Source: Saprospiraceae bacterium
Lineage (GTDB): Bacteria > Bacteroidota > Bacteroidia > Chitinophagales > Saprospiraceae
Direction: 5' to 3'
Assembly: GCA_020848695.1 (NCBI GenBank)
Contig: JADLHT010000044.1
Location: forward strand, 60,514 to 124,513
DNA length: 64,000 nt
Shown here in pieces: positions 38,686 through 49,140 of this stretch. The first letter of the stretch is position 1; each line of letters starts with the position of its first letter. A program made the translations under genes and the position numbers. The notes under the pieces are model-generated. The model was not told where the DNA came from and made no database searches. It saw nothing but the letters and a program-made list of their open reading frames with translations.

Positions 38686-39033
38686 TTAGTTTAATATATT
38701 ATCGTAGAAAAGTATTCCTTTTTTTGCATCGTAGCTCGCGACTTTAGAGTGCAAATACAGATCTTTTTTATAATTATATTTTCTTGCATCTATGATGTAA
38801 ACTTTGCAACCTAGTGCATCTGATAATTCTTTATTGCTATTTTTCCAACATTTTGCAATTTCTTCAGTAGTCTGGTCATAATTTTTAGTCCATTTTCCAG
38901 TAAACATCACTTCAATATACAATATTCCATTCTTGTAATTAACAAGCTTGCTGCACAATCCGTGATTTACTCTATATACGACATCTGAGTTGAGTAAGTG
39001 TTTCCTATTGATTTCCTGCAAATTGATTCCCAT
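38686..39033 (-). CDS. Hypothetical protein, 115 aa, no recognised family
   Basis: Intact ORF on the minus strand next to tRNA-Arg and a very AT-rich tract. Confidence 0.5.
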   Translation of the reverse strand: MGINLQEINRKHLLNSDVVYRVNHGLCSKLVNYKNGILYIEVMFTGKWTKNYDQTTEEIAKCWKNSNKELSDALGCKVYIIDARKYNYKKDLYLHSKVASYDAKKGILFYDNILN

Positions 39034-39256
39034 ACTTTATCCGATGCAGAAATTGTGCCAGTATTTGAAAGCATTGAAATATTATATATTTTTATATTCT
39101 TTCATTGTAAAATTCTTAAATATAAAATATCATAATTATATATTATTACGAACTATAATATTGAAATATTTAATATATTCAAATTATATAATTATTAAAT
39201 CATATTATAAAATATTGTAATATGAAGATTGCTGCGAGCGATGTGCAAGAGGGTAG

Positions 39257-39328
39257 TAGTCCCGACAGGAATCGAACCTGTATCAAAAGTTTAGGAAACT
39301 TCTATTCTATCCATTGAACTACGGGACC
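39257..39328 (-). tRNA. tRNA-Arg (anticodon CCT)
   Basis: Minus strand GGTCCCGTAGTTCAATGGATAGAATAGAAGTTTCCTAAACTTTTGATACAGGTTCGATTCCTGTCGGGACTA; cloverleaf folds, anticodon loop TTCCTAA, T-loop GGTTCGATTCC. Confidence 0.93.
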
Positions 39329-39434
39329 AAGGTTTTTCAAAATTTTATCCAAGATTATTAATCTGTGAATATTTTGAACTTGTCAATTCGAAAATTTTAT
39401 CAACAAAGAATAGAAGTAGCAAAAATAAAGGAAT

Positions 39435-40352
39435 TCAGATACTTTTTAGAATTGATTTTTTCTTTCTCCTATACTCAAAATAATTTACTAAGAATATTCC
39501 AATGAGTGTTATGAATCCGCCAAAATAAATTTTAGAACTTAATTTTTCATTCAATAAAATATATCCTAACAATACGGCAATGATTGGATTTGCATATGAT
39601 TGAATACTTACAATTGGTGCAGGCAAATGTTTAAGTGCATAAATATAAGCAGAGTAGGCAATCAAAGATCCAAAAACAATAACATATAACCATATAGCAA
39701 TAGATTTTATATCCACACGATAAGAGTTATAATCTTCAAACATTAAACAATAAGCAGCTAGTGGAATACTTGCAAATATCATTTGAAACCCTGCTGCCAT
39801 TAAGGGTGTATTGGAAAATTTTTTAGTCTTTGAGAAGACAGAGCCAATTGCCCACGCCATGATAGAAATTAGAGTGAGAAAAATTCCCTTGAAGTTATTA
39901 TCAAAATTAAAAGGTAAATTGATCTTGTCAGAACAGATGATTAAAAGACCTATAAAACCAAACAAAATTCCCAGCCAGGCCATCTTTCCTATCTTGTCCT
40001 GCGGATGGTAAAGATGGGTTAGAAAAGATATAACAATGGGAGAGGCTGCTGCAAGAATTGCGCTTAGACCGCTATCAATATATTTCAGTCCCAATACTCC
40101 GATTCCATTTCCTATACTTAACAACAGCAGGCCCAGAACTGCCTGAAAAAGCAAAAACTGTTTATCCGGAAATTTTTCTTTCCTAATCACAAAAAGATAA
40201 AACAATAAAATGATACCGGCTACAAGATGTCTTATAGTTGCAAATAGCATCGCTGGGATATGGCTGACTCCGATTTTATTAACTAAATAAGTAGTGCCCC
40301 AAATAAGACAGGTTAGACTTAATGCTATATATGGTCGCGAAATCGAATTCAT
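39435..40352 (-). CDS. EamA/DMT family transporter
   Basis: About 10 TM helices; LIWGTTYLVNKIGV, two EamA repeats. Confidence 0.9.
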   Translation of the reverse strand: MNSISRPYIALSLTCLIWGTTYLVNKIGVSHIPAMLFATIRHLVAGIILLFYLFVIRKEKFPDKQFLLFQAVLGLLLLSIGNGIGVLGLKYIDSGLSAILAAASPIVISFLTHLYHPQDKIGKMAWLGILFGFIGLLIICSDKINLPFNFDNNFKGIFLTLISIMAWAIGSVFSKTKKFSNTPLMAAGFQMIFASIPLAAYCLMFEDYNSYRVDIKSIAIWLYVIVFGSLIAYSAYIYALKHLPAPIVSIQSYANPIIAVLLGYILLNEKLSSKIYFGGFITLIGIFLVNYFEYRRKKKSILKSI

Positions 40353-40672
40353 TGATCAGGAGCTATTCTCACCTTTAATCCATTCAATTTATTATTAAGT
40401 TTAATCTGACATGCTAAACGGCTATTTGATTTAACATACATCAAGTTGTCTAACATGCTTAGTTCATCATTTGAGCAATCCGTCAATTCATGATCAGATT
40501 CAATATACACCTGGCAGGATCCGCATAAGGCAATTCCACCACATATACCCATTTTGGAAATTTCAGAAGAATTACAAAGCTCCATTAAATTCATTCCAAT
40601 ATCAGAAGGAACTTCTAACATATGTGTCTTATCGTTACGATCCGTAATCGATATTTGAATATCGCTGTCCAT
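40349..40672 (-). CDS. [2Fe-2S] ferredoxin (adrenodoxin-like cysteine spacing)
   Basis: CGGIALCGSC (Cx5Cx2C) and later SRLACQI; 107 aa. Confidence 0.9.
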   Translation of the reverse strand: MDSDIQISITDRNDKTHMLEVPSDIGMNLMELCNSSEISKMGICGGIALCGSCQVYIESDHELTDCSNDELSMLDNLMYVKSNSRLACQIKLNNKLNGLKVRIAPDQ

Positions 40673-40677
40673 TGAAC

Positions 40678-41691
40678 TTAATTAATGCCTTTAATTCCTG
40701 TGACGGTAGTATACTTAAAACTTGGATCTTTCCCTTCGTGAATAATCCGATATGCAGATTGAACCATAAGTGTTGCTTCATGAAATCCACAAAGAATCAA
40801 TTTTAATTTACCGGGATAAGTATTAATATCTCCTATGGCAAAAATTCCTTTAGAGTTTGTAGAATAATCCAAAGTATTGACCTCAATTGCCTGTTTATCG
40901 ATGTTCAAGCCCCAGGTAGCTATCGGACCTAATTTTGGTACCAGTCCAAACAGTGGAATAAAAAAGTCCAAGGATTTTGAGATCGTTTCTGAATTATCGA
41001 TTTTAATTTCAATGTTTGTTAAATGTGAATTTCCAATCAATTTATTAACTTCTGCATTGGTAATGAGATCAATTTTCTTCTGTTGAACGAGTCTCATAAC
41101 CTTACTTACTGATTCAGGCGCTCCGCGAAATCCTGTCCTCCTGTGAATCAATGTAACTTGATTTGCTACTTCAGTAAGGTAAATTGCCCAATCCAAGGCA
41201 GAGTCACCTCCTCCGGATATTACTACTTTCTTATTTCTGTATTTTTCGGGATCTTTTATAATGTAATCAACACCACAATTTTCATACTGTATCAAATTTT
41301 CAATTTGTGGTTTTCGAGGCTCAAAATTTCCTAGACCTCCTGCGATAGCAACTACTTTTGATCGGATCACACTATTTTGGTTAGTTTCCAATTCAAATTT
41401 TCCATCTTCTTTTTTAGAAAGTCCAATCACGGTCTCGCCAAGGGTAAACGATGGATTGAAAGGAGCAATTTGTAGCATTAGATTCTTAATAAGATCTCCG
41501 GCTAATATTTCTGGTATTCCAGGAATATCGTAAATTGGTTTTTTTGGATATATCTCGGAAAGTTGTCCTCCTGCCACAGGAAGGGAGTCAATTAAATGAC
41601 ATTTCAATCCTAATAAACCGGCTTCAAATACAGAAAACAAGCCACAGGGTCCAGCCCCAACAATAGCTATGTCTGTATTAAAAATTTTCAT
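40678..41691 (-). CDS. NAD(P)/FAD-dependent oxidoreductase, TrxB-like ferredoxin--NADP reductase
   Basis: DIAIVGAGPCGLFSVFEAGLLGLKCHLIDSLPVAGGQLSEIYPKKPIYDIPG; VVISGGGDSALDWA; no CxxC redox motif of thioredoxin reductase. Confidence 0.9.
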   Translation of the reverse strand: MKIFNTDIAIVGAGPCGLFSVFEAGLLGLKCHLIDSLPVAGGQLSEIYPKKPIYDIPGIPEILAGDLIKNLMLQIAPFNPSFTLGETVIGLSKKEDGKFELETNQNSVIRSKVVAIAGGLGNFEPRKPQIENLIQYENCGVDYIIKDPEKYRNKKVVISGGGDSALDWAIYLTEVANQVTLIHRRTGFRGAPESVSKVMRLVQQKKIDLITNAEVNKLIGNSHLTNIEIKIDNSETISKSLDFFIPLFGLVPKLGPIATWGLNIDKQAIEVNTLDYSTNSKGIFAIGDINTYPGKLKLILCGFHEATLMVQSAYRIIHEGKDPSFKYTTVTGIKGIN

Positions 41692-41798
41692 ACTGTAAAG
41701 ATAATGCTTAAAAGATTATTTTGTTTTATATAATGAATAAAAGAATATTAAAATTATATTACGCTAATTAATACATTATATCATTTATATTTTGATGA

Positions 41799-43412
41799 TT
41801 ATGATGAAACCAAAAGGGCTGTTGCCTTAAACTTGTGACTGTAATTTTTAATTAGAAAATCTACAAAAGCTGAACCATAAGTCAAATAGAATTGGACGCC
41901 GGAATCAACTCTTTCTTGCAAATTGTTCTGAGGAAATAACTGCTCTTTGAGTTTTTGAATTTTTACAATAGACTGGTCGTGTCTGTTCCGATCTGTTTTT
42001 AGAACTTTCGCATGAAGATGGTTAAGTTGTGCTTTCAATTTGTTCATTTCGGACAATATAGAATTATAAAAGGATTGCTCTAGCTCCGAGGCTAAATCTG
42101 AATAATCATCTAAGCTTTTTGTAATATTACTTAAAGCTGAATTGATAGTTGAATCAAACACGGAATGAGTTGAAATGAATTTGTGTATAATATCTTCTAT
42201 GGGTCTTATAAATTCTATTGCCGATAAATTCAATTCAGTGATCTTTCTTAAAGTCTGAGCTGTGTAAATTATTGATGAAAATCTTCTCCACAAAATAGGA
42301 TAGGGCAAATTGCATTGCTCAAACACTTTCTTTAATTGCATCCAATAGGCGATTTCTGCGCCTCCACCAACAAAAATAATATTTGGGAAAAGTAACTCTT
42401 GATACATTGGTCGCAATACTACATTTGGGCTAAATCTCTCAGGATGTGAATAAACTTCTTCTTTTAGTGATGCACTCGTCCAGCTGTATAAATTATCTTT
42501 TGTAATAAACTGATCATCCTTTTTCTGAATTAGTGTCCTATAGTGATCAACTAAATAAAACAGATTGATATCATGTACATAAGCCTGTGGTTTATAACCT
42601 AATTGAATCAAATGACTTATGGTATTAGCGCTTGCTACTTTAACAATCTGGCTATTAATTTCTTTAAGTATGTATGGAATAAATAGTTCTTTAGCTTGAC
42701 TATCATCAGGGTTAAAATATACGATATTATAGTCTTTAAAAATGCTGTAAAAAAATTTGAAATAAAAGTCCCCATAATCAGAGGAGTCTTGTAATAAATC
42801 TTCCCAACGAGAAATTATATTCTGCGATTCCGAATCATTAGTGAATGTTTTTTTTAAGTCAATAAACACCTCCTTTAGTCCCAATGTAGACCTTCTTCCA
42901 TTTGCGCCAGAGGATTGTTCTGAAGAATTATTCCATTCAACATTTTTATTAAAAATCTGAAAATGATTTATTTCTTCAAAGTCGTGATCCTCTGAGCCTG
43001 AATAATAAATTGCAACGAAATTAAATTCAGGGAAAAGTAAATTTAGTTCATTACACAATCCTATGGTATGAGCTATTTTATACCACCAATACAATGGGCC
43101 TCCAAGCAATAAAGGTTGATGTGCGCAAATTATTGTATAGGTGTTATCATTAAGTAAACATCTTATTCGTGAGTTAACAATTTCAGAATTGAGAGGAATA
43201 TGCTGATTTAATAAAATATCAACCAACTTTGTTCTATCAATTGATGTCGATTTTCGACTTTCGATATGATTCTTAATCTGATCTATCGTTGGTAAGTGAG
43301 AAATAAATTCCTGAAAATCTTTTGTTCTTAACCAATAATCTAGATCTATACTTTTAAATCCTTTTATTAATTCGGGATTTAATTGCTGAATTTCCGCTTG
43401 AAATAATTTCAA
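41799..43412 (-). CDS. bshC: Bacillithiol biosynthesis cysteine-adding enzyme BshC
   Basis: TIICAHQPLLLGGPLYWWYKIAHTIGL; YYSGSEDHDFEEINH; ERFSPNVVLRPMYQELLFPNIIFVGGGAEIAYWMQLK. Confidence 0.95.
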   Translation of the reverse strand: MKLFQAEIQQLNPELIKGFKSIDLDYWLRTKDFQEFISHLPTIDQIKNHIESRKSTSIDRTKLVDILLNQHIPLNSEIVNSRIRCLLNDNTYTIICAHQPLLLGGPLYWWYKIAHTIGLCNELNLLFPEFNFVAIYYSGSEDHDFEEINHFQIFNKNVEWNNSSEQSSGANGRRSTLGLKEVFIDLKKTFTNDSESQNIISRWEDLLQDSSDYGDFYFKFFYSIFKDYNIVYFNPDDSQAKELFIPYILKEINSQIVKVASANTISHLIQLGYKPQAYVHDINLFYLVDHYRTLIQKKDDQFITKDNLYSWTSASLKEEVYSHPERFSPNVVLRPMYQELLFPNIIFVGGGAEIAYWMQLKKVFEQCNLPYPILWRRFSSIIYTAQTLRKITELNLSAIEFIRPIEDIIHKFISTHSVFDSTINSALSNITKSLDDYSDLASELEQSFYNSILSEMNKLKAQLNHLHAKVLKTDRNRHDQSIVKIQKLKEQLFPQNNLQERVDSGVQFYLTYGSAFVDFLIKNYSHKFKATALLVSS

Positions 43413-43483
43413 ACCATTTATTTTTACAGCTATTAAATGATTTTTATAAGAAATTGTTTAATTATTTGTCAATTGGATTATTT

Positions 43484-44542
43484 ATGATTTGGTTCATTTT
43501 AAAAAAGTTAACTCATGGTTTAGGGTCAATTATTCTCATCATTCTGGTTCTCTCTTTTATACTTTTTTATGCTCCAATTGATCCTGTAAGAATGAGTTTT
43601 GGACAAAGGAGTGATGAGGAAACGATTAACTTATTTAAGCAAAAGTATTATCTGGACAAAAGTTTAGGCATTCAGATTTTTCATTTTTTTGAAGACTTAA
43701 GTCCTTTGCAATGGGTTAAAAATAACGACCTAAGACTTGAGGACTATAAGAAGCAATTTATTTTCAAAGGAGAATTCTCGTCTTTAATCATTAAAAAACC
43801 TTATTTTAGAAAATCGTTTGCTAATGGAAGGCCAGCTTGGGATTTGTTAATTGAAGCTTTTCCCAGCACCTTAGTTTTAGCCATCTCGAGTATACTTATT
43901 GCAATAATTCTTGGTCTGTGCCTGGGGTTTATTGCAAGCATACATGTTAATTCGATTTGGGATCGTCTAATTCTGGCTTTTTGCTCTATAAGCTATTCTA
44001 TTCCGAGCTATGTGAGCTCATTGTTGGTTGTTGTATTTTTCGCATATTGGTTAGGTGATTATACCGGCTTGCCGATTCAAGGTAGTCTTTATGAATTTAA
44101 TGATGAGGGAGACCTCCGATTAGAATTAAAAAATCTAATACTTCCGGTAGTAGCGCTAGGAATAAGACCAGTAAGTATGATCGCTCAGATGACACGCGTA
44201 TCTTGTCTTGATGTTTTAAGTTCTGATTTTATTCGAACTGCACGTTCAAAAGGTATTACTAATATCAGATTAGTTCAAAAACATTTAATTCCTAACTGTA
44301 TTAATCCCATTCTAACCACGATAAGTTCGTGGTTCGCTTCATTACTTGCAGGGTCGTTTTTTGTTGAGTTTGTTTTTAATTACAAAGGCCTGGGTTTGCT
44401 TACCATCACTTCGCTCAATCAATTTGATATACCCTTAATAATGGCATGTTGTGTTATGATAGTTATTCTGTTTGTAATTGTTAACTTAATAACTGATTTT
44501 CTATACAGTTTTTTTGATCCAAGAATAAAGTTTTACGATTAG
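43484..44542 (+). CDS. ABC transporter permease (DppB/OppB type)
   Basis: RPAWDLLIEAFPSTLVLAISSILIAIILGLCLGFIAS; DFIRTARSKGITNIRLVQKHLIPNCINPILT (EAA-like loop). ATG 43484 preferred to TTG 43454. Confidence 0.9.
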   Translation: MIWFILKKLTHGLGSIILIILVLSFILFYAPIDPVRMSFGQRSDEETINLFKQKYYLDKSLGIQIFHFFEDLSPLQWVKNNDLRLEDYKKQFIFKGEFSSLIIKKPYFRKSFANGRPAWDLLIEAFPSTLVLAISSILIAIILGLCLGFIASIHVNSIWDRLILAFCSISYSIPSYVSSLLVVVFFAYWLGDYTGLPIQGSLYEFNDEGDLRLELKNLILPVVALGIRPVSMIAQMTRVSCLDVLSSDFIRTARSKGITNIRLVQKHLIPNCINPILTTISSWFASLLAGSFFVEFVFNYKGLGLLTITSLNQFDIPLIMACCVMIVILFVIVNLITDFLYSFFDPRIKFYD

Positions 44543-45207
44543 AATTTCAATCCAACAGTTCCAAGAAGCCGGTTTTCTGCTTTATCAAAATTTACCTTGT
44601 GATTAAAAAAGTAGATATGATCACCAAATTTTGTAAAATTGCCTTCATGTCTAAGATCAAATGTCAATAAACCAAAATCAAATCCCAATCCTAGTTGATA
44701 TCCATAGGTTGCTGATTTGAATTTATCAGAATAACCGCTTACGTTAAAAAGATCTGACTTGTTATTTAGAAAAATATGCGCAACTGGTCCTGCATTAATT
44801 CTGAAAATACCAAATTTAACTCCTAGCATTAAAGGAATATCAAGCTTTTGATATCTTTCATCAAGTAAAGAGTCTGAGGTTTGGAATTGTCCAAATTGTT
44901 TAAGTTTAAAAGTTGTTTTATTGGAATTAAAAACCAATTCTGGTTGTAAATAAAATTTATTCATGGAAAGTCTGACAAATCCACCTATGTGAAATCCATA
45001 ATTAGCTTCTTTAAAAGATAAGTTGAAAGAATCTAATTGATTATCATTTTTGATAATAAATGATTTGGGTTCAATATCCACACTCGAACCACCAATTATA
45101 ATTCCCCATTCGAATTGTGCATTCAATGAAGAAAAACTCGAAACCCATACAAAAATTGCGAGATAAATATACTTCATATTAAAAATTTTCACAAAATAAC
45201 GATGCAA
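44539..45207 (-). CDS. Outer membrane beta-barrel (OmpW/porin-like) protein
   Basis: Signal peptide IYLAIFVWVSSFSSLNAQ; GVKFGIFRINAGPVAHIFL; GYQLGLGFDFGLLTFDLRHEG. Confidence 0.75.
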   Translation of the reverse strand: MHRYFVKIFNMKYIYLAIFVWVSSFSSLNAQFEWGIIIGGSSVDIEPKSFIIKNDNQLDSFNLSFKEANYGFHIGGFVRLSMNKFYLQPELVFNSNKTTFKLKQFGQFQTSDSLLDERYQKLDIPLMLGVKFGIFRINAGPVAHIFLNNKSDLFNVSGYSDKFKSATYGYQLGLGFDFGLLTFDLRHEGNFTKFGDHIYFFNHKVNFDKAENRLLGTVGLKF

Positions 45208-45261
45208 TTTAATGAGAAGTTATAACTTACGCTCTTGTTAGCAGAATCTTAACGTCTTTAT

Positions 45262-45864
45262 ATGATTATCCGTTCAGCCGAATACATTGGATCATTTCCC
45301 AAATTTTCCTCTCTACCAAATGAAAACATTGCCGAATTCTGTTTTTGGGGAAGGTCAAATGTTGGGAAAAGCTCGTTAATCAATTCGATTTGCAACAGAA
45401 AAGAACTTGCATTGATTTCTTCAACGCCTGGAAAAACAGTAAACTTCAATTTCTTCAAAATCAATGGTGAATTCAATATTATTGATTTACCGGGATATGG
45501 ATATGCTCAAGTATCTAAAAAGCAAAGAGCGTTTTGGAGTGTTGAAATCAATAAATATTTACTTGAGCGAAACCAATTGATATGCATTTTTCTTCTGGTA
45601 GATATTTCAATTTCTATTCAAAAGGCTGATCTTGAAAAAATACTATTTATGGGGAATAATGAAATCCCATTTATGATTGTTTGTACTAAATCTGATAAAA
45701 TAAAAAAAACAGAACTTAATCATAATATTCAAAAATATAAATATGCATTAAAAGAATATTGGGAAGAGTTTCCAGAGTTTATTATTACATCTTCTATTGA
45801 AAATACAGGTAAGTCAGATCTGTTAAATTGTATATCTTCGCAACTCAATACCATTCAGAAATAA
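45262..45864 (+). CDS. engB: Ribosome biogenesis GTP-binding protein YihA/YsxC/EngB
   Basis: FWGRSNVGKSSLINSI, SSTPGKTVNFNFF, IIDLPGYGYAQVSKKQR, CTKSDKI. Confidence 0.96.
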   Translation: MIIRSAEYIGSFPKFSSLPNENIAEFCFWGRSNVGKSSLINSICNRKELALISSTPGKTVNFNFFKINGEFNIIDLPGYGYAQVSKKQRAFWSVEINKYLLERNQLICIFLLVDISISIQKADLEKILFMGNNEIPFMIVCTKSDKIKKTELNHNIQKYKYALKEYWEEFPEFIITSSIENTGKSDLLNCISSQLNTIQK

Positions 45865-45877
45865 TACAACCAAAAGG

Positions 45878-47521
45878 ATGAAGCTTCCATTGATTGAAGA
45901 CCTGCGCAATTGGCCTGTGTTTAAGCTTAGTGAGCATAGAAAATCTTTTGTTAATGAGGTTATTAAAGATGTAGAATCTCAATACGAACAACTGGGATCC
46001 ATGGAATTGGATCAAGCATTATCCAAAACTATTTTTCAAGAAAGACAAAGAGTAAAGTCAAATCCTTGGAAAGCGGATCCGCCTAATGAAAATATATTCT
46101 TTAAAAAATTATTGAAAGAATATAATGAAAATAAGGAATCTTCTATTAGTTTCCAAAAAAATAAAGAATCTGTACATCGCCTTATTCATAGATATGTTGA
46201 AGAAATTTCAGGGTCATTCAATATTGCTACTTTTCTTTTTGCAAGAAGAATTTTAACGCGTTTCTTTTATGTGCTTTTTTATAAGTTGAATTTCAATTTA
46301 TTATTGCGAACCAAAAACTTGCAGTCTAAACTTGCCAAAAGAATGGTTGTTAACGGAGAAATTGATCTTGTTCGAAAAATATTTCCAAACAATACCGTTA
46401 TTCTTGTTCCTACACATTCCAGCAATCTGGATTCTATATTAGTGGGCTATATGGCTGATGCTTTTGCCGGATTGCCTGCTTTTACTTATGGAGCCGGACT
46501 GAACCTTTATGATTCAGAATTTTTTGCATTCTTTATGAATAGATTAGGAGCTTACCGTGTTGATCGACGTAAGAAAAGTCCAATTTATTTGCATACACTT
46601 AGTACTTATTCAAGATTAGTGGCTGAAAAAGGAGTAAATACAATATTTTTTCCGGGTGGAACCAGATCAAGATCCGGACAAGTTGAAACTAAATTAAAAC
46701 TAGGTTTGCTCAACTCCGTTCTATTAGCGCAAAGGAATCTATTAATGAGAAATGAACCTAGAAAAATAGTAATAGTTCCGGTGGTTATTGGTTATGAATC
46801 TGTCTTAGAAGCCAGAAGTCTTATATTTCAGCATCTGAAACTTACAGGTCAGGAAAAATTTATCGTTAGAGAAAGAACTTCGTCATTTAATGAATATGTG
46901 AAATTTATTTTTGGAATTGCTAGAAAGGAATCCAAAGTATATTTGACTTTTGGTACTCCGATGGATGTATTTGGAAACCGATTAAATGAAAATTGTGAGA
47001 GCTTAAACCATCTTGGATCATTGGTTCAATTAAAAGATTATTTTATAAGAGAAGGTAATTTTATTCTTGATTCTCAAAGAGAAAGTATTTATACGAAGGA
47101 GTTGGCAGATGCCATTATTGCTCAGTATAAGAGATATAATCTGATTTTGCCTAGTCACTTAACGGCTTATTGCGCTTTTAATCATTTTAAATTAACTCAT
47201 CCAGGAATTGATGATATTGCTTTAGTACAGTTGCCTGAAGAAGAATTTTTTATTCCTTTAAGCCAATTTAAGGATATTTTTACCAAAACACTGAAAAGAT
47301 TAATTGATCTCCATAACGAAAATAAAGTGATGCTTTCTGATTATCTTTTAGGAGCCTCATTTGATAATTTGATTGAAGAATCAGTAAAAGCAGTTGGAGC
47401 ATTTCATAATAAAAAAATCTTGGCTATTGAAAACGGCAATTTAGTGTCTGACGATTTATTTGGTTTGTATTTCTATTATAACAAATTGGTAAATCTTGAA
47501 TCTGAAATTATTGAAAGATAG
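45878..47521 (+). CDS. Glycerol-3-phosphate/1-acyl-sn-glycerol-3-phosphate acyltransferase
   Basis: PTHSSNLDSILVGYMAD (HX4D), YRVDRRKKSPIY, FFPGGTRSRSGQ. Confidence 0.9.
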   Translation: MKLPLIEDLRNWPVFKLSEHRKSFVNEVIKDVESQYEQLGSMELDQALSKTIFQERQRVKSNPWKADPPNENIFFKKLLKEYNENKESSISFQKNKESVHRLIHRYVEEISGSFNIATFLFARRILTRFFYVLFYKLNFNLLLRTKNLQSKLAKRMVVNGEIDLVRKIFPNNTVILVPTHSSNLDSILVGYMADAFAGLPAFTYGAGLNLYDSEFFAFFMNRLGAYRVDRRKKSPIYLHTLSTYSRLVAEKGVNTIFFPGGTRSRSGQVETKLKLGLLNSVLLAQRNLLMRNEPRKIVIVPVVIGYESVLEARSLIFQHLKLTGQEKFIVRERTSSFNEYVKFIFGIARKESKVYLTFGTPMDVFGNRLNENCESLNHLGSLVQLKDYFIREGNFILDSQRESIYTKELADAIIAQYKRYNLILPSHLTAYCAFNHFKLTHPGIDDIALVQLPEEEFFIPLSQFKDIFTKTLKRLIDLHNENKVMLSDYLLGASFDNLIEESVKAVGAFHNKKILAIENGNLVSDDLFGLYFYYNKLVNLESEIIER

Positions 47522-47542
47522 ATTCATTTTGCAATAATTTTT

Positions 47543-48082
47543 ATGAAATTTTTTGTATTTGATTTAGAAGCAACTTGTTGGGAGTATCAAACAAACAATC
47601 AACAAGAAATTATTGAAATTGGAATATGTATTGTTGATGAATATGGAAGGCTATCGAAATCATTTTCATCATTTATTAAACCTGTTTTGAATCCAAGTTT
47701 AAGTAATTATTGTAAAAATCTTACCGGGATTAATCAAAGTGACGTTGAGAAGGCAAAAATATTTCCGATAGTAATTGAGCAAATTTTGGATTGGGCAGAA
47801 ATACCTGATGAAGAATATGTATTTTGTGCATGGGGCACAAAAGATTACAAATTAATTGAAAGCGACGCCCGGTTACATCGTATTGATATTGATTGGTTAA
47901 GTCCATATATTGACGCCAAGTCACAATATCATCAAAACCGAGAATTGGAAAATAAGAGTGGATTATATAAAGTATTAAAAAAAAATGGGTTCGAATTCGA
48001 TGGTCCTCAGCACAGAGCGCTTTCTGATGCTTCCAACCTCGCAAAAATTATCTCTAAGTATATAGACGAATGGGTTTTTTAA
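47543..48082 (+). CDS. DEDDh 3'-5' exonuclease (ERI1/KapD-like)
   Basis: FFVFDLEATCWE, IIEIGICIVDEYGR, HRALSDASNLAKI. Confidence 0.88.
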   Translation: MKFFVFDLEATCWEYQTNNQQEIIEIGICIVDEYGRLSKSFSSFIKPVLNPSLSNYCKNLTGINQSDVEKAKIFPIVIEQILDWAEIPDEEYVFCAWGTKDYKLIESDARLHRIDIDWLSPYIDAKSQYHQNRELENKSGLYKVLKKNGFEFDGPQHRALSDASNLAKIISKYIDEWVF

Positions 48083-48105
48083 TGTCAAAATAAGATCTCA
48101 TTCTG

Positions 48106-49140
48106 ATGGAAAGAATTTCTATTGAAAATTTTATATCAAAAACATTAACCGGGACTGAAATTATAGATGTTCGTTCGCCGGCTGAATTTGACAACGGACA
48201 TATTCCTCGGGCTCTGAATCTCCCATTGTTTAATGATGAAGAACGTGCCAAAATAGGAATAATATACAAGCAGCTTGGTAAGCATCAGGCAATTGACTTA
48301 GGTATTGATATAGTAGGATTAAAGCTTTCGATGTTTAAAGATTCCATTCGTCAAAAATTTAGTAATCCTGAGCTATTAGTTTATTGTTGGAGAGGAGGAA
48401 TGCGCAGTGCAAGTATGGGATGGCTAATAGAAATATTAGGTAAAAAAGTTTATGTATTAGAAAATGGTTATAAATCTTTTCGAAATTATATTAAGAATTA
48501 TTTGAATACGATCCAATTAAATCTTTTAGTTCTCGGAGGAAAAACGGGGACAGGAAAAACTACGATTTTAAATTTATTAAAAGATAAAGGAGAACAAATA
48601 ATAGATTTTGAAAAACTTGCTGACCACAAAGGCTCTGCATTCGGAAATATTACCTCAATGAAAAGAGTCGGAACAGAAGAGTTTGAGAATAACTTATTCT
48701 CAGAGCTAATTCGTTTGGATTTAAGTAAACCAATTTGGGTAGAAAATGAAAGTAGGGGAGTAGGTCTTGCTCAAATTCCGGAAAATATTTGGACCCAAAT
48801 GCGTGCTGCTCAAGTTTTTCAAATCGAAATTGGATTAGAAAACAGATTAAAAAATTTGCTGACTGATTATTCTACTGATCAAGTTCAAAAATTAATTTTA
48901 GGATTCGAAAAAATCAGAAAAAGATTAGGGCATAAAAATACGGATTGTGCAATTGATTTCATTCAAAATGGTAATTTGAAAGAAGCTGCAAAAATTGCAT
49001 TGTTGTATTATGATAAAACATACCTATATGGATCATTGCTTAGAGAACCACATAAAATATTAACTTTAGAATTTGAACATCGGGATTTTGAAATAATAAC
49101 TGAAAAGATTATAAAATTGAAAAATGAATGGGAAAGGTAA
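48106..49140 (+). CDS. mnmH: tRNA 2-selenouridine synthase MnmH (SelU/YbbB)
   Basis: [77 protein letters not shown]. Confidence 0.96.
   Translation: MERISIENFISKTLTGTEIIDVRSPAEFDNGHIPRALNLPLFNDEERAKIGIIYKQLGKHQAIDLGIDIVGLKLSMFKDSIRQKFSNPELLVYCWRGGMRSASMGWLIEILGKKVYVLENGYKSFRNYIKNYLNTIQLNLLVLGGKTGTGKTTILNLLKDKGEQIIDFEKLADHKGSAFGNITSMKRVGTEEFENNLFSELIRLDLSKPIWVENESRGVGLAQIPENIWTQMRAAQVFQIEIGLENRLKNLLTDYSTDQVQKLILGFEKIRKRLGHKNTDCAIDFIQNGNLKEAAKIALLYYDKTYLYGSLLREPHKILTLEFEHRDFEIITEKIIKLKNEWER

Noticed and set aside
39257-39328. Prophage or genomic island attached at tRNA-Arg(CCT)
   Set aside because: No integrase, no second copy of the tRNA 3' end and no phage genes on either side; only the AT-rich tract is reported.
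47730-48044. 104-aa minus-strand ORF inside the exonuclease gene
   Set aside because: Antisense to a conserved DEDDh exonuclease; no family resemblance.
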